Below are positions 1 through 10,587 of a DNA stretch of 57,138 nucleotides, one piece after another (positions within the stretch are counted from its first letter, which is position 1; each line of letters opens with the position of its first letter). The translations under genes were made by a program, and so were the position numbers. Where the stretch lies: positions 27,942-85,079 of the forward strand of contig NZ_JACYFC010000008.1 of NCBI RefSeq assembly GCF_014803385.1. Direction: 5' to 3'. The notes under the pieces are model-generated. The model was not told the DNA's origin, did not search any database, and saw only the letters and a list, made by a program, of their open reading frames with translations. Source of the DNA: Marinomonas colpomeniae (lineage in GTDB: Bacteria > Pseudomonadota > Gammaproteobacteria > Pseudomonadales > Marinomonadaceae).

Positions 1-82
1 AGTTCGCGGTAGTTTAGATACTTCAGGCGTACAAGGTCGTAAGCAAGGTCGTTCTAAATACGGTACTAAACGCCCTAAGTAA
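1..82 (+). CDS. rpsL: 30S ribosomal protein S12, C-terminal end (partial)
   Basis: The frame opening at base 2 encodes the last 26 residues of S12, ending SKYGTKRPK and a TAA at 80-82. S12 sits at the decoding centre of the 30S subunit and affects proofreading and streptomycin response. The 5' part, including the Lys residues hit by streptomycin resistance mutations, lies outside the window. Its position directly before rpsG, fusA and tuf is the standard str operon order. The identification rests on the characteristic C-terminus and this context. Confidence 0.95.
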   Translation, partial: VRGSLDTSGVQGRKQGRSKYGTKRPK

Positions 83-133
83 GTTAATGCTACTTAGTAA
101 GTTGTTTATACATAATTTTGTAATACAGTAAGG

Positions 134-158
134 CCGAGCAATAATCGTATTGTCTCGG
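134..158 (+). promoter_or_regulatory. Hairpin in the rpsL-rpsG gap, candidate S7 autoregulatory site
   Basis: CCGAG-CAATA pairs with TATTG-T-CTCGG around an ATCG loop, giving two 5-bp helices separated by a one-base bulge. It lies 23 bases before the rpsG start. In E. coli, S7 represses str operon translation by binding the rpsL-rpsG intercistronic RNA, so the position fits. Binding itself is inference. Confidence 0.5.
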
Positions 159-181
159 ACGAACCTGAAGAGGATATAGAT

Positions 182-655
182 ATGCCAAGAAGACGCGTCG
201 TCGCCAAGCGTGATGTCCTTCCGGATCCTAAACACGGAAGCCAGCTTCTCGCTAAATTCATTAACCACGTAATGGTTAGTGGTAAAAAATCTGTTGCAGA
301 AAGCATTGTTTATAATGCACTTCAAACTGTTTCAGAGCGCGCTAAAACTGAAGAGCCAATGGCTATCTTCGAAAAAGCACTAGAGTCTATCCAGCCAATG
401 GTTGAGGTTAAGTCTCGCCGTGTTGGTGGTGCAACTTATCAAGTACCTGTTGAAGTACGTCCAGCTCGTCGCGCAGCTTTGTCTATGCGTTGGTTGGTTG
501 ATGCTTCTCGTAAGCGTGGTGAAAAATCTATGGCTTTACGTCTTGCAGGCGAGATTTTAGATGCTGCTGAAAATAAAGGTTCTGCTGTTAAGAAACGTGA
601 AGACGTTCATCGCATGGCAGAAGCTAACAAAGCATTTTCTCACTACCGTTTCTAA
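182..655 (+). CDS. rpsG: 30S ribosomal protein S7
   Basis: This 157-residue protein starts [10 protein letters not shown] and matches the usual S7 length of about 156. S7 is a primary 16S rRNA binder that nucleates the 30S head and lies near the E site. Recognisable S7 segments include [13 protein letters not shown] near residue 26 and the basic stretch [15 protein letters not shown] near residue 90. The start is an ATG preceded by GAAGAGGA. It lies 99 bases after rpsL, in a gap that carries a hairpin, and 21 bases before fusA. In E. coli it is the translational repressor of this operon. Confidence 0.98.
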   Translation: MPRRRVVAKRDVLPDPKHGSQLLAKFINHVMVSGKKSVAESIVYNALQTVSERAKTEEPMAIFEKALESIQPMVEVKSRRVGGATYQVPVEVRPARRAALSMRWLVDASRKRGEKSMALRLAGEILDAAENKGSAVKKREDVHRMAEANKAFSHYRF

Positions 656-676
656 TATCCCGGAGAAGCATACACA

Positions 677-2770
677 GTGGCACGTAAAACACCGATCAAC
701 CGCTACCGTAATATCGGTATCTGTGCGCATGTTGATGCAGGTAAAACGACGACAACTGAACGCGTTCTTTTTTACACTGGTCTGTCCCATAAAATTGGTG
801 AGGTGCACGATGGTGCAGCCACTATGGATTGGATGGAGCAAGAGCAAGAACGTGGCATCACGATAACTTCAGCGGCAACAACATGCTTCTGGAGCGGGAT
901 GAGTAAGCAGTTTGAAGACCATCGTATCAATATTATTGATACGCCTGGACACGTAGACTTTACGATAGAAGTAGAGCGTTCTTTGCGTGTTCTTGATGGT
1001 GCCGTCGTTGTGCTTTGTGGCTCTTCTGGGGTGCAGCCTCAAACTGAGACGGTTTGGCGTCAAGCCAATAAGTATGAAGTTCCTCGTATGGTGTTCGTTA
1101 ATAAAATGGACCGTACGGGAGCTGATTTCTTTTCAGTTGTTCGTCAACTGAAAGAACGTCTTGGTGCTAATGCTGTTCCAATACAGATTAACATGGGCGC
1201 TGAAGAAGACTTTAATGGTGTTATCGATTTGGTCTTAATGAAAGCGATTATGTGGAATGAAGAAGATCATGGGATGACTTTCTCTTTGGAGGAGGTTCCT
1301 GCTGAGCTACTTGATACTGCGTTGGAGTGGCGTGAGCTGATGGTTGAGGCCGCAGCGGAAGCGAATGAAGAATTGATGGATAAGTACCTTGAAGAGGGTG
1401 AGTTATCTGTTGAGGATATTAAAATTGGTCTGCGGGCCCGCACTTTAGCTAATGATATAGTTTTGGTTACATGTGGTTCAGCCTTTAAAAATAAAGGTGT
1501 GCAGGCCGTTTTGGATGCTGTTGTTGAATATATGCCTTCTCCGCTTGAAGTTAAAGCGATAGAGGGGACGCTAGAGGATGGTGAAACAGTTGTTACTCGT
1601 ATTGCTGATGATGGGGCTCCGTTCTCGTCGCTAGCTTTCAAGATAGCAACAGACCCATTTGTTGGTACTTTGACATTTATTCGGGTGTATTCTGGGGTGT
1701 TACGAACTGGTGATGCGGTTTATAATTCTGTTAAGCAGAAGCGTGAGCGTATTGGTAGAATGGTTCAGATGCATGCGAATGATCGTGAAGAGATCAAAGA
1801 AGTCTTGGCTGGCGATATCGCCGCTATTGTAGGTATGAAATTCGTAACTACAGGTGACACACTTTGTGATATGAGCGATGTTGTTGTGCTGGAGCGTATG
1901 GAGTTTCCAGAGCCTGTTATTTCTGTTGCGGTTGAGCCTAGAACTCAAGCGGATCAGGATAAAATGGGTGTTGCGTTAGGTAAGCTGGCGCAAGAAGATC
2001 CTTCTTTTCGAGTGGAAACGCACGAAGAGACGGGTCAAACAATAATTTCTGGTATGGGTGAACTGCACCTTGATATCCTTGTTGACCGTATGCGTCGCGA
2101 GTTTAAGGTGGAGGCGAACGTTGGTAAGCCTCAAGTTTCCTACCGAGAAAAAATCCGCAAAGAAGTGGTGGTTAATCACAAATTTGTGCGTCAATCTGGT
2201 GGTCGTGGTCAATATGGCCACGTCGTGATGAAGTTGATTCCAACCGATAAGGATGGACTTGAGTTTGTTAACGAGATTGTTGGTGGTGCTATTCCTAAAG
2301 AATACATCCCTGCAATAGAGAAGGGTATTTCAGAGCAAATGAAGAATGGTGTTGTCGCAGGGTATCCTTTGTTGGGTATTAAAGTGGTGCTGTTCGATGG
2401 TTCGTTCCATGATGTTGACTCTAATGAAATGGCCTTTAAAATTGCAGCTTCTCAGGGGCTAAGGCTAGGAGCGGTTGATGCTGATCCTTGTGTTCTTGAA
2501 CCTGTAATGAAAGTGGAAGTTGTAACTCCTGAAGAGTATATGGGTGACGTAATGGGAGACCTGAATCGTCGTCGAGGTATTGTTCAGGGGATGGACGATT
2601 CCCCGGCTGGAAAAATTATTCGTGTCGAAGTTCCTCTTGGAGCGATGTTCGGATATGCAACGGCCGTGCGTAGCTTGTCGCAAGGGCGTGCGAGTTATGC
2701 AATGGAGTTTGAGAAATACGCTGAAGCACCGGCTAGTGTAGCAGACGCGATCATCAAAAATGAAGATTAA
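677..2770 (+). CDS. fusA: Elongation factor G
   Basis: This is a 697-residue translational GTPase that drives translocation and, with RRF, ribosome recycling. The G1 loop is [13 protein letters not shown] at residues 17-29, followed by the switch region [14 protein letters not shown], the G3 motif DTPGHVDFT and the G4 motif NKMDR. The length matches bacterial EF-G (about 700), including the C-terminal domains IV and V that mimic tRNA. The start is GTG, preceded by GGAGAAG. It sits between rpsG and tuf in the str operon. Nothing unusual is visible. Confidence 0.98.
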   Translation: MARKTPINRYRNIGICAHVDAGKTTTTERVLFYTGLSHKIGEVHDGAATMDWMEQEQERGITITSAATTCFWSGMSKQFEDHRINIIDTPGHVDFTIEVERSLRVLDGAVVVLCGSSGVQPQTETVWRQANKYEVPRMVFVNKMDRTGADFFSVVRQLKERLGANAVPIQINMGAEEDFNGVIDLVLMKAIMWNEEDHGMTFSLEEVPAELLDTALEWRELMVEAAAEANEELMDKYLEEGELSVEDIKIGLRARTLANDIVLVTCGSAFKNKGVQAVLDAVVEYMPSPLEVKAIEGTLEDGETVVTRIADDGAPFSSLAFKIATDPFVGTLTFIRVYSGVLRTGDAVYNSVKQKRERIGRMVQMHANDREEIKEVLAGDIAAIVGMKFVTTGDTLCDMSDVVVLERMEFPEPVISVAVEPRTQADQDKMGVALGKLAQEDPSFRVETHEETGQTIISGMGELHLDILVDRMRREFKVEANVGKPQVSYREKIRKEVVVNHKFVRQSGGRGQYGHVVMKLIPTDKDGLEFVNEIVGGAIPKEYIPAIEKGISEQMKNGVVAGYPLLGIKVVLFDGSFHDVDSNEMAFKIAASQGLRLGAVDADPCVLEPVMKVEVVTPEEYMGDVMGDLNRRRGIVQGMDDSPAGKIIRVEVPLGAMFGYATAVRSLSQGRASYAMEFEKYAEAPASVADAIIKNED

Positions 2771-2805
2771 TCATCATACTTACTAATTCTTAAGGTGCTT
2801 GTATC

Positions 2806-4029
2806 ATGGCAAAGAGTAAATTTGAACGTAATAAACCACACGTTAACGTTGGCACAATTGGCCACGTCGATCACGGTAAAACAACACTAACAGCGGCATT
2901 GACTCGCGTATGTGCAGAAGTATTCGGCGGAACCGCTGTTGCTTTTGACGGTATCGATAATGCTCCTGAAGAGCGTGAACGTGGTATCACTATTTCAACG
3001 TCTCACGTTGAATATGATTCTCCAGTGCGTCACTATGCACACGTAGATTGCCCGGGTCACGCCGATTATGTTAAAAACATGATCACTGGTGCTGCTCAAA
3101 TGGATGGCGCTATTCTTGTTTGTGGTGCGACTGATGGTCCTATGCCTCAAACTCGTGAGCACATCTTGCTTTCTCGTCAAGTAGGTGTTCCTTACATCGT
3201 AGTTTTCCTAAACAAAGCTGATTTGTTGGCTGAAGACTGTGGCGGTGCGGATTCTGAAGAATACGCTGAAATGCTAGAGTTGGTTGAAATGGAGTTGCGT
3301 GACCTTCTTTCTGAATATGACTTCCCAGGTGATGATACTCCAATCATTCCAGGTTCTGCGCTTATGGCGTTGAATGGCGAAGATGATAACGAAATGGGTA
3401 CTACAGCAGTTAAGAAACTAGTTGAGACTCTAGATTCTTATATTCCTGAGCCAGAGCGTGCTATCGACGGTGCATTCCTAATGCCGATAGAAGATGTTTT
3501 CTCTATTCAGGGTCGTGGTACTGTTGTTACTGGTCGTGTTGAGCGTGGTATCGTTAAAATCCAAGAAGAAGTTGAAATTGTTGGTATCGTTGATACTACT
3601 AAAACAACTTGTACTGGTGTTGAGATGTTCCGTAAATTGCTTGACGAAGGTCGTGCTGGCGAGAACTGTGGTGTTTTGCTTCGTGGTACTAAGCGTGAAG
3701 ATGTTCAGCGTGGTCAAGTGTTGGCTAAGCCTGGTTCTATCACTCCTCACACTACGTTCGAAGCAGAAGTTTATGTTTTGGGTAAAGATGAAGGTGGTCG
3801 TCATACGCCATTCTTTAAAGGCTACCGTCCTCAGTTCTACTTCCGTACAACTGACGTAACTGGTGCTTGTTCTCTTCCTGAAGGCGTAGAAATGGTTATG
3901 CCTGGTGATAACATTCAGATGACTGTTGAGCTAATTCACCCAATCGCGATGGACGAAGGTCTACGTTTCGCGATTCGTGAAGGTGGTCGTACAGTTGGTG
4001 CTGGTGTTGTAGCTAAAATCATTAAGTAA
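2806..4029 (+). CDS. tuf: Elongation factor Tu
   Basis: This 407-residue GTPase delivers aminoacyl-tRNA to the ribosome. GHVDHGKT (residues 19-26), [11 protein letters not shown] and NKAD are the G1, G3 and G4 motifs. It is about 13 residues longer than E. coli EF-Tu (394). The extra length lies in an acidic segment with [12 protein letters not shown] after the NKAD motif and in the region before the GTPase-domain end ([13 protein letters not shown]). Such insertions occur in Pseudomonas and Oceanospirillales EF-Tu. It is the last gene of the str operon, 35 bases after fusA and followed by a terminator. Confidence 0.98.
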   Translation: MAKSKFERNKPHVNVGTIGHVDHGKTTLTAALTRVCAEVFGGTAVAFDGIDNAPEERERGITISTSHVEYDSPVRHYAHVDCPGHADYVKNMITGAAQMDGAILVCGATDGPMPQTREHILLSRQVGVPYIVVFLNKADLLAEDCGGADSEEYAEMLELVEMELRDLLSEYDFPGDDTPIIPGSALMALNGEDDNEMGTTAVKKLVETLDSYIPEPERAIDGAFLMPIEDVFSIQGRGTVVTGRVERGIVKIQEEVEIVGIVDTTKTTCTGVEMFRKLLDEGRAGENCGVLLRGTKREDVQRGQVLAKPGSITPHTTFEAEVYVLGKDEGGRHTPFFKGYRPQFYFRTTDVTGACSLPEGVEMVMPGDNIQMTVELIHPIAMDEGLRFAIREGGRTVGAGVVAKIIK

Positions 4030-4060
4030 TAGATATTTATATCTTGTTGCTATGATTTAA

Positions 4061-4092
4061 AAAAAGCCGCCCGCATGTCGGGCGGCTTTTTT
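4061..4092 (+). terminator. Intrinsic terminator of the str operon
   Basis: GCCGCCCG at 4066-4073 pairs with CGGGCGGC at 4079-4086 around a 5-base loop, followed by six T. It lies 31 bases after the tuf stop and ahead of the S10 operon promoter. Confidence 0.93.
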
Positions 4093-4118
4093 ATTTTGGC
4101 GGTTCAGAAATTGGTTAC

Positions 4119-4147
4119 TTGACAACCAGTTTTTGAATGGCTAATAT
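4119..4147 (+). promoter_or_regulatory. Sigma-70 promoter of the S10 operon
   Basis: The sequence has a perfect -35 TTGACA at 4119-4124, a 17-base spacer, and -10 TAATAT at 4142-4147. A GC-rich discriminator (TCGCCGTCC) follows, a feature linked to stringent control of ribosomal promoters. The predicted start near 4154 gives an rpsJ leader of about 70 bases. Confidence 0.85.
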
Positions 4148-4224
4148 TCGCCGTCCTTAAAAAAGGATTGTGGCTTAATAAATATACTTTTTAAGTCATT
4201 AAAACACTGTATTTGGAGTTGGAA

Positions 4225-4536
4225 ATGCAAAGCCAAAAAATCCGTATTCGTTTGAAAGCCTTCGATCATCGTCTGATTGATGCTTCAACACAAGAAATTG
4301 TGGAAACAGCGAAGCGCACAGGTGCGCAAGTACGTGGACCGATTCCACTTCCTACTCGCAAAGAGCGTTATACAGTATTGATTTCTCCACACGTAAATAA
4401 AGATGCGCGTGATCAGTATGAAATCCGTACACATAAACGCGTTCTAGATATCGTTGAGCCAACTGAAAAAACTGTTGATGCTCTAATGAAACTAGACCTT
4501 GCGGCAGGCGTGGAAGTACAAATCTCTTTAGGTTAA
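4225..4536 (+). CDS. rpsJ: 30S ribosomal protein S10
   Basis: This 103-residue protein begins [17 protein letters not shown], as S10 does in gammaproteobacteria. S10 is in the 30S head and, with NusB, joins transcription antitermination complexes. I chose the ATG at 4225 over an in-frame TTG 12 bases upstream because GGAG at 4216-4219 is correctly spaced for the ATG and the family starts here. It is the first gene of the S10 operon, about 70 bases below a strong promoter, and is separated from rplC by an unusually long structured gap. Confidence 0.97.
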   Translation: MQSQKIRIRLKAFDHRLIDASTQEIVETAKRTGAQVRGPIPLPTRKERYTVLISPHVNKDARDQYEIRTHKRVLDIVEPTEKTVDALMKLDLAAGVEVQISLG

Positions 4537-4561
4537 TAACCTGAAGTTTGGGGTGCGAGAA

Positions 4562-4615
4562 CCGACTGGTTATCAGTCGGCTTATGCACATTAGTGGAAT
4601 GGTCTGGAATGACCA
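4562..4615 (+). promoter_or_regulatory. Two hairpins in the rpsJ-rplC gap
   Basis: CCGACTG/CAGTCGG (4562-4580, loop GTTAT) and TGGTC/GACCA (4600-4615) form two hairpins in a 127-base gap. Most other gaps inside this operon are 0-20 bases. There is no T-tract, so these are not terminators. They could be an mRNA processing or ribosomal-protein control region; the function is not known. Confidence 0.4.
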
Positions 4616-4663
4616 GCCGTAGCGGGTGATAGCCCCATACACAACTGGCAAGTGAGGTAAAAA

Positions 4664-5302
4664 ATGACTATTCAATTAGTCGGACGCAAAGCCGGAATGA
4701 CACGAGTCTTCACTGAAGACGGTGCATCCGTGCCAGTAACCGTCATCGAGGTTGAACCGAACCGCGTTACTCAGGTGAAAACAGCAGAAACTGATGGCTA
4801 CCAAGCTATTCAAGTTACTGTAGGTTCTCGTCGTTCGAGCCGTGTCAACAAAGCAGCTGCTGGACATTATGCAAAAGCTAACGTTGAAGCAGGTCGTGGT
4901 TTGTGGGAGTTCCGCCTGGCAGGTGACGAAAAAGAAATCAATGTTGGTGATGAGCTAACTGTTGCTGATTTCGAATCTATCCAAATGGTTGATGTAACTG
5001 GTCAATCAAAGGGTAAAGGGTTTCAAGGTGCCATTAAGCGTCATAATTTTAGTATGCAAGACGCTACGCATGGTAACTCATTGTCTCACCGTGCACCTGG
5101 CTCCATCGGCCAATGTCAAACACCTGGTCGTGTTTGGAAAGGCAAGAAGATGGCTGGCCATATGGGTGCTGCGCAAGTTACTACTCAATCACTAGAAGTG
5201 GTTCGTGTAGACACAGAACGTAACCTTATCCTAGTGAAAGGTGCCGTACCTGGTGCAGTGAACGGTAATGTTATTCTTCAATCAGCTGTTAAAGCTCGCT
5301 AG
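4664..5302 (+). CDS. rplC: 50S ribosomal protein L3
   Basis: This 212-residue protein is an early 50S assembly factor that binds 23S rRNA near the peptidyl transferase centre. The diagnostic segment [20 protein letters not shown] includes the conserved Gln that is methylated by PrmB in enterobacteria. The start [16 protein letters not shown] is typical, with a GAGG ribosome binding site. It lies 12 bases before rplD in the S10 operon. Confidence 0.97.
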   Translation: MTIQLVGRKAGMTRVFTEDGASVPVTVIEVEPNRVTQVKTAETDGYQAIQVTVGSRRSSRVNKAAAGHYAKANVEAGRGLWEFRLAGDEKEINVGDELTVADFESIQMVDVTGQSKGKGFQGAIKRHNFSMQDATHGNSLSHRAPGSIGQCQTPGRVWKGKKMAGHMGAAQVTTQSLEVVRVDTERNLILVKGAVPGAVNGNVILQSAVKAR

Positions 5303-5314
5303 GAGGGGTAGACA

Positions 5315-5920
5315 ATGAACTTGAATCTTACAGGCGCAAAAGGAACGGTAGAAGTTTCTGATGTAGCCTTCGCTCGTGAATACAACGAAGCTCTAGTTCA
5401 CCAAGTAGTTACATCTTACTTGGCTGGTGCTCGTCAAGGTTCTCGCGCACAAAAAACTCGCTCTGAAGTGGCCGGTGGTGGACGCAAACCTTGGAAACAA
5501 AAAGGTTCTGGTCGTGCACGTGCAGGTACTATCCGTAGCCCTATTTGGCGCTCTGGTGGTGTTACCTTCGCTGCGAAACCACAAGATCACTCTCAGAAAG
5601 TGAACAAGAAGATGTACCGTGCAGCAATGCGCACCATCTGGTCTGAACTTGTACGTCAAGACCGTCTTGTTGTGGTTGAAGATCTTAAATTGGAAGCTCC
5701 AAAAACTAAGCTCTTCATAGCAAAAATGGCAGAGTTGAATATTGAGAACGCTTTAATTGTTTCCCATGAATTGGACGACAATTTATTTTTAGCGGCTCGC
5801 AACATTCCTAACGTAGATGTGCGTGATGCAGCGTCTATCGACCCTGTTAGCTTGATTGCTTACGACAAAGTGTTGGTGACAGTTGGTGCTCTGAAACAAG
5901 TTGAGGAGGCACTAGCATGA
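5315..5920 (+). CDS. rplD: 50S ribosomal protein L4
   Basis: This 201-residue protein has a globular domain and a long basic loop ([18 protein letters not shown], around residues 53-70) that lines the peptide exit tunnel. In E. coli, L4 also represses the S10 operon through its leader RNA. That leader is much shorter here (about 70 bases before rpsJ), so the same mechanism cannot be assumed. The stop overlaps the rplW start (ATGA). Confidence 0.97.
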   Translation: MNLNLTGAKGTVEVSDVAFAREYNEALVHQVVTSYLAGARQGSRAQKTRSEVAGGGRKPWKQKGSGRARAGTIRSPIWRSGGVTFAAKPQDHSQKVNKKMYRAAMRTIWSELVRQDRLVVVEDLKLEAPKTKLFIAKMAELNIENALIVSHELDDNLFLAARNIPNVDVRDAASIDPVSLIAYDKVLVTVGALKQVEEALA

Positions 5921-6213
5921 TCGGCGAACGCATTTATAAAGTTCTGTTGGGTCCACACATTTCCGAAAAAGCAACTATCGTAGCCGAAGGCAACGGTCAG
6001 TACGTTTTTCGTGTTACTGGTGATGCAACGAAACCTGAAATCAAACAAGCTATCGAAGCACTGTTTGAAGTCAAAGTTGAGTCTGTTCGCACGTTGAACC
6101 AAAAAGGTAAAACAAAGCGTACAGTTCGTGGTCTAGGTAAACGTAGCGACGTGAAAAAAGCGTATGTACGTTTGGCTGAAGGCCAAGACATTGATTTCAT
6201 GGTCGCTGAATAA
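5917..6213 (+). CDS. rplW: 50S ribosomal protein L23
   Basis: This 98-residue protein sits at the exit-tunnel rim and is the docking site for trigger factor and SRP. The N-terminus ([17 protein letters not shown]) and the basic loop around [16 protein letters not shown] are typical. The start ATG overlaps the rplD stop by 4 bases, which implies translational coupling. Confidence 0.96.
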   Translation: MIGERIYKVLLGPHISEKATIVAEGNGQYVFRVTGDATKPEIKQAIEALFEVKVESVRTLNQKGKTKRTVRGLGKRSDVKKAYVRLAEGQDIDFMVAE

Positions 6214-6227
6214 GGGGAGATAGGTCA

Positions 6228-7052
6228 ATGGCTGTTGTAAAAAGTAAGCCAACGTCTGCAGGCCGTCGTCACGTTGTTAAAGTTACTAATACCGATTTGC
6301 ACAAAGGCGCACCATATGCACCTTTGTTAGAGAAAAAAAGCAAATCAGGTGGCCGTAACAATAACGGACGCATCACTACGCGTCACGTAGGTGGTGGTCA
6401 TAAGCAGCATTATCGTATGGTTGATTTTCGTCGTAATAAAGATGGAATTCCAGCGGTAATTGAGCGTTTGGAATATGATCCAAACCGTTCTGCAAATATT
6501 GCATTAATCAGATATGCTGATGGTGAGCGTCGTTACATTATCGCTTCCAAAGGTATGGCTGCAGGCAATACTGTTTTTAGTGGTGCAGATGCGCCTATCA
6601 AAGCTGGTAATACTTTGCCTTTGCAAAATATTCCTGTTGGTAGCACAGTGCACTGTATCGAGCTTAAGCCAGGTAAAGGTGCACAAGTTGCACGTTCAGC
6701 CGGTGCTTCTGCTCAGCTAGTTGCTCGCGAAGGTCGTTACGTTACTCTTCGACTTCGTTCTGGTGAAATGCGTAAAGTATTAACCGAATGTCGCGCTACT
6801 TTAGGTGAAGTATCAAACTCTGAGCATAGCTTACGAGTTCTTGGTAAAGCTGGTGCTACGCGTTGGCGTGGTGTTCGTCCTACCGTTCGCGGTGCGGCAA
6901 TGAACCCAGTTGATCACCCACATGGTGGTGGTGAAGGTCGTAGTAAGGGTGGTCGTCACCCAGTTACACCTTGGGGTGTGCCTACTAAAGGGTACAAAAC
7001 ACGCAGCAACAAGCGTACTGATAAACTTATTGTACGTCGCCGTACTAAGTAA
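6228..7052 (+). CDS. rplB: 50S ribosomal protein L2
   Basis: This 274-residue protein binds 23S rRNA and is needed for subunit association and peptidyl transferase activity. The C-terminal signature [14 protein letters not shown] is present, with the conserved His at residue 230 (His229 in E. coli). It lies 14 bases after rplW with a GGGGAG ribosome binding site. Confidence 0.98.
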   Translation: MAVVKSKPTSAGRRHVVKVTNTDLHKGAPYAPLLEKKSKSGGRNNNGRITTRHVGGGHKQHYRMVDFRRNKDGIPAVIERLEYDPNRSANIALIRYADGERRYIIASKGMAAGNTVFSGADAPIKAGNTLPLQNIPVGSTVHCIELKPGKGAQVARSAGASAQLVAREGRYVTLRLRSGEMRKVLTECRATLGEVSNSEHSLRVLGKAGATRWRGVRPTVRGAAMNPVDHPHGGGEGRSKGGRHPVTPWGVPTKGYKTRSNKRTDKLIVRRRTK

Positions 7053-7067
7053 TAAGAGGAAACGACT

Positions 7068-7343
7068 GTGCCACGTTCATTAAAAAAAGGTCCTTTTATC
7101 GACCTTCATTTGTTGAAAAAGGTAGAGGCTGCGGTAGAGAAAAAAGACCGTCGTCCAATTAAAACTTGGTCGCGCCGTTCTACTATCTTCCCTGATTTTG
7201 TAGGGTTGACTATCGCTGTCCATAATGGCCGCCAACATGTTCCAGTTCTAGTATCTGAAGACATGGTTGGTCATAAATTGGGCGAGTTCGCTCCGACCCG
7301 TACATATCGTGGTCATGCTGCGGACAAGAAAGCCAAACGGTAA
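7068..7343 (+). CDS. rpsS: 30S ribosomal protein S19
   Basis: This 91-residue protein of the 30S head contacts the A-site tRNA region through S13. [16 protein letters not shown] and the C-terminal [16 protein letters not shown] are characteristic. The start is GTG with AGAGGA upstream. It lies between rplB and rplV as expected. Confidence 0.97.
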   Translation: MPRSLKKGPFIDLHLLKKVEAAVEKKDRRPIKTWSRRSTIFPDFVGLTIAVHNGRQHVPVLVSEDMVGHKLGEFAPTRTYRGHAADKKAKR

Positions 7344-7357
7344 TAAGGGGTATTAAC

Positions 7358-7690
7358 ATGAGTGAAGTAAAAGCTTCATTGAAGGGTGCTCGCCTCTCAG
7401 CGCAGAAGGCCCGTTTGGTTGTAGATCAAATCCGCGGCAAATCTGTTAGCGAAGCACTGAACATACTAACGTTCAGTCCTAAGAAGGCGGCAGTAATTGT
7501 CAAGAAAGTACTAGAGTCTGCTATAGCTAACGCTGAGCATAACGAAGGTGCTGATGTAGATGACTTGCGTGTGTCTACGGCTTACGTTGATGAGGCAATG
7601 ACTCTGAAGCGTATTATGCCACGTGCTAAAGGCCGTGCTGACCGTATTCTTAAACGCGGTTGTCATATTACAGTTAAAGTCGCTGACTAA
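7358..7690 (+). CDS. rplV: 50S ribosomal protein L22
   Basis: This 110-residue protein has a globular part on the 50S surface and a beta-hairpin reaching into the exit tunnel, where mutations give macrolide resistance. The C-terminal [14 protein letters not shown] is the hairpin region. It lies 14 bases after rpsS and 14 before rpsC in the S10 operon. Confidence 0.97.
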   Translation: MSEVKASLKGARLSAQKARLVVDQIRGKSVSEALNILTFSPKKAAVIVKKVLESAIANAEHNEGADVDDLRVSTAYVDEAMTLKRIMPRAKGRADRILKRGCHITVKVAD

Positions 7691-7704
7691 TTAGGAGAAA
7701 CCCA

Positions 7705-8385
7705 ATGGGTCAGAAGGTTCATCCAACTGGTATACGCCTAGGGATAGTTAAAGACCATACTTCTACTTGGTATGCGAATAATCAAAACTACTCTAAGCTA
7801 TTATTAAATGATCTTCAGGTACGTAAGTACTTAGAGAAAAAATTGGTCCAGGCTTCTGTTTCTCGTATTGAGATTCAACGTCCTGCTCAGACAGCTCGCA
7901 TTACTATTCACACTGCCCGTCCAGGTATTGTGATTGGTAAGAAAGGCGAAGATGTTGAGAAACTACGTAATGCAGTTTCTGATATGATGGGCGTTCCTGT
8001 CCACATCAACATCGAAGAAATTCGTAAGCCTGAAATGGACGCGAAATTGGTTGCGGCAAATATCGCCAGCCAACTTGAGCGTCGCGTTATGTTCCGTCGT
8101 GCAATGAAGCGTGCAGTACAAAACGCTATGCGTGCCGGTGCGAAGGGTATCAAGGTTCAGGTAAGTGGTCGTCTAGGCGGTGCAGAAATTGCACGTGCTG
8201 AGTGGTACCGTGAAGGCCGAGTGCCTCTACATACACTACGTGCTGACATCGACTACGCTCCTTATGAAGCAAACACAACTTACGGCATCATTGGCGTAAA
8301 AGTGTGGATCTTTAAAGGCGAAATCTTGGGCGGTATTGAACAAGTGCGAGCTGACAAAGGCGCACAAAAGAAGAAGTCTAAGTAG
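7705..8385 (+). CDS. rpsC: 30S ribosomal protein S3
   Basis: This 226-residue protein has a type II KH domain with the GxxG loop at residues 74-81 (GIVIGKKG). A conserved C-terminal domain follows, beginning near [18 protein letters not shown]3 lines the mRNA entry channel and contributes to helicase activity on mRNA. The Lys-rich tail ends GAQKKKSK. Standard S10 operon position, 10 bases before rplP. Confidence 0.98.
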   Translation: MGQKVHPTGIRLGIVKDHTSTWYANNQNYSKLLLNDLQVRKYLEKKLVQASVSRIEIQRPAQTARITIHTARPGIVIGKKGEDVEKLRNAVSDMMGVPVHINIEEIRKPEMDAKLVAANIASQLERRVMFRRAMKRAVQNAMRAGAKGIKVQVSGRLGGAEIARAEWYREGRVPLHTLRADIDYAPYEANTTYGIIGVKVWIFKGEILGGIEQVRADKGAQKKKSK

Positions 8386-8395
8386 GGGGTAAGTC

Positions 8396-8809
8396 ATGTT
8401 ACAACCGAAACGTACTAAGTTCCGTAAAATGCAAAAGGGCCGTAATCGCGGTCTTGCGCTACGCGGAAACCAAGTCAGCTTTGGTGAATTCGGATTGAAG
8501 TCCACAGAACGTGGTCGTCTTACCGCTCGTCAAATTGAAGCGGCGCGTCGTGCAATGACTCGTCACATCAAACGTGGTGGTAAAATCTGGATTCGTGTGT
8601 TCCCTGATAAGCCGATTACTCAGAAACCTCTTGAGGTTCGTCAGGGTAAAGGTAAGGGTAGTGTAGAATACTGGGTTGCACAGATTCAACCTGGCAAAAT
8701 GCTTTATGAAGTTGAGGGCGTTTCAGAACAGCTAGCACGTGAAGCTTTTGCTTTGGCTGCTGCTAAACTTCCTTTGTCCACAACTTTCGTAACGCGTACG
8801 GTGATGTAG
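8396..8809 (+). CDS. rplP: 50S ribosomal protein L16
   Basis: This 137-residue protein binds 23S rRNA near the A-site tRNA elbow. The start [19 protein letters not shown] is the family hallmark. The central [20 protein letters not shown] contains the Arg near residue 81 that is hydroxylated in E. coli. Its stop is followed with zero spacing by the rpmC ATG. Confidence 0.97.
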   Translation: MLQPKRTKFRKMQKGRNRGLALRGNQVSFGEFGLKSTERGRLTARQIEAARRAMTRHIKRGGKIWIRVFPDKPITQKPLEVRQGKGKGSVEYWVAQIQPGKMLYEVEGVSEQLAREAFALAAAKLPLSTTFVTRTVM

Positions 8810-9001
8810 ATGATAGCAAAAGAACTGCAAGAAAAGTCTGTAGCAGAGCTACAAGCGACCTTGATTGAGCTGCTGCGTGAGCAATTTACATTGCGTATGC
8901 AGAAAGCCACTGGTCAGTTAGCGCAAACTCATTTGCTTTCGCAAGTTCGCCGCAATATCGCACGTGTTAAAACCGTGCTAAATGATAAGGCAGGTAACTA
9001 A
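8810..9001 (+). CDS. rpmC: 50S ribosomal protein L29
   Basis: This 63-residue helical protein lies beside L23 at the exit-tunnel rim and helps dock trigger factor and [21 protein letters not shown] and [13 protein letters not shown] are typical. The start abuts the rplP stop directly and has no room for a separate leader, so translation is probably coupled. Confidence 0.96.
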   Translation: MIAKELQEKSVAELQATLIELLREQFTLRMQKATGQLAQTHLLSQVRRNIARVKTVLNDKAGN

Positions 9002-9002
9002 G

Positions 9003-9263
9003 ATGGCAGATACAAAAGCGCGTACAGCTACTGGTAAAGTAGTCAGCGACAAGATGGATAAAACCATTACAGTGCTAGTTGAACGTACAGAAAAACACCC
9101 TTTATACGGTAAGTTTGTACGTCGTTCTTCTAAATTACACGCTCACGATGAGAGCAATGAGTGTCAGATCGGTGATACCGTTAAGGTCGTAGAAACACGC
9201 CCTTACTCTAAGTCTAAGACTTGGAATCTGGTTCAAGTTGTCGAGAAAGCAGCAGCTGTTTAA
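9003..9263 (+). CDS. rpsQ: 30S ribosomal protein S17
   Basis: This 86-residue OB-fold protein is a primary 16S rRNA binder in the 30S body. Diagnostic segments are [14 protein letters not shown] and [15 protein letters not shown] start it at the ATG at 9003, one base after the rpmC stop. An in-frame ATG at 8982 would add seven residues and overlap rpmC. It is the last gene of the S10 operon; rplN follows after a 51-base gap. Confidence 0.96.
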   Translation: MADTKARTATGKVVSDKMDKTITVLVERTEKHPLYGKFVRRSSKLHAHDESNECQIGDTVKVVETRPYSKSKTWNLVQVVEKAAAV

Positions 9264-9314
9264 GCTGCTCTTTCCTTCGTGAGACTTGTTATCTAATTTG
9301 ATTGGAGAGCAGTT

Positions 9315-9683
9315 ATGATTCAAACAGAATCGATGCTTGATATTGCTGATAACAGCGGCGCAAAACGTGTTCAGTGTATTAAAGTACTGGGTGGCTCACA
9401 CCGTCGTTATGCTGCTATTGGTGACATCATTAAGGTCACAGTTAAAGAAGCGATCCCTCGTGGTCGTGTTAAAAAAGGGCAGGTTCTTAACGCCGTAGTC
9501 GTTAGAACTAAGAAAGGTGTTCGTCGTCCAGATGGTTCCGTAATCCGTTTTGATGTAAATTCTGCGGTTTTATTGAATGCAGCAGGACAGCCGATTGGTA
9601 CTCGTATCTTTGGCCCTGTAACACGTGAACTGCGTACAGAGCAGTTCATGAAAATTGTTTCTCTTGCACCAGAAGTGCTGTAA
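9315..9683 (+). CDS. rplN: 50S ribosomal protein L14
   Basis: This 122-residue beta-barrel protein lies at the subunit interface, beside L19 and the RsfS silencing site. [20 protein letters not shown] and the C-terminal [19 protein letters not shown] are unmistakable. It opens the spc operon segment. The 51-base gap from rpsQ holds no obvious terminator, so transcription may continue from the S10 operon. Confidence 0.98.
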   Translation: MIQTESMLDIADNSGAKRVQCIKVLGGSHRRYAAIGDIIKVTVKEAIPRGRVKKGQVLNAVVVRTKKGVRRPDGSVIRFDVNSAVLLNAAGQPIGTRIFGPVTRELRTEQFMKIVSLAPEVL

Positions 9684-9700
9684 GAGAGAGAGGGGACATT

Positions 9701-10018
9701 ATGCGCAAGATCAAACGTAACGACGAAATTATCGTGATTGCTGGGAAAGACAAAGGTAAGCGCGGTAAAGTTGTTAAGGTAGTAGACGATAGCCGAGTTC
9801 TAGTTTCTGGCATAAATACTGTTAAGAAACATGAAAAACCAAACCCTATGAAGGGTTCAACTGGCGGTATCGTTGAACAAGAAGCACCAATCCAGGTTTC
9901 GAATGTAGCCATTTTTAACAGTGCTACTGGTAAAGCGGATCGCGTCGGCTTTAAATTGAGCGAAGACGGTACGAAAGTACGTATCTTCAAATCAAATAGT
10001 GAAGCGATTGACGCCTAA
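9701..10018 (+). CDS. rplX: 50S ribosomal protein L24
   Basis: This 105-residue KOW-domain protein initiates 50S assembly. The KOW motif is [17 protein letters not shown] near residue 10, and [10 protein letters not shown] follows in the conserved RNA-binding loop. It starts MRKIKRNDE, with a GAGAGAGGGG ribosome binding region. The spc operon order rplN-rplX-rplE is kept. Confidence 0.97.
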   Translation: MRKIKRNDEIIVIAGKDKGKRGKVVKVVDDSRVLVSGINTVKKHEKPNPMKGSTGGIVEQEAPIQVSNVAIFNSATGKADRVGFKLSEDGTKVRIFKSNSEAIDA

Positions 10019-10035
10019 GAGCGAGAATTATAGCC

Positions 10036-10575
10036 ATGGCGAGACTTAAGCAAGTTTATAAAGATGAAGTTGTAGCGACTCTTACTAAAGAGTTTAGCTA
10101 CCAAAATGTAATGCAAGTGCCGAAAATCACTAAAATTACATTAAATATGGGTGTTGGTGAAGCTATCGCAGACAAGAAACTTCTTGAAAATGCGGTAAAA
10201 GATCTAGAAGCACTTAGCGGCCAGAAAGTTGTAGTGACAAAGGCTCGTAAATCAGTAGCAGGCTTTAAAATCCGTGACGGTTACCCGATCGGTTGTAAAG
10301 TGACACTACGTGGTGAGCGTATGTGGGATTTCTTCGACCGTTTGGTTGATGTTGCTATCCCGCGTATACGTGACTTCCGTGGACTTAATCCAAAGTCTTT
10401 CGACGGTCGTGGTAACTACAGCATGGGTGTTAGAGAGCAGATTATCTTCCCAGAAATCGACTACGATAAAGTAGACCGTGTGCGTGGTATGGATATTACC
10501 ATCACAACGACTGCTCGTACCGATGACGAAGGTCGTGCTTTGTTAGCAGCCTTTAGTTTCCCTTTCAAGAAATAA
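10036..10575 (+). CDS. rplE: 50S ribosomal protein L5
   Basis: This 179-residue protein binds 5S rRNA and touches the P-site tRNA and S13. [12 protein letters not shown] near residue 36 and the C-terminal [20 protein letters not shown] are conserved. In E. coli the S8 translational repression site overlaps the start of this gene. The region just upstream of this start is only 17 bases and shows no such structure; a candidate lies instead before rpsH. Confidence 0.97.
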   Translation: MARLKQVYKDEVVATLTKEFSYQNVMQVPKITKITLNMGVGEAIADKKLLENAVKDLEALSGQKVVVTKARKSVAGFKIRDGYPIGCKVTLRGERMWDFFDRLVDVAIPRIRDFRGLNPKSFDGRGNYSMGVREQIIFPEIDYDKVDRVRGMDITITTTARTDDEGRALLAAFSFPFKK

Positions 10576-10587
10576 GAGGTAGGAATC

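Noticed and set aside
2806..4029. EF-Tu insertion (acidic segment after NKAD) as a novelty
   Set aside because: Similar extra residues occur in EF-Tu of pseudomonads and Oceanospirillales; it is lineage variation.
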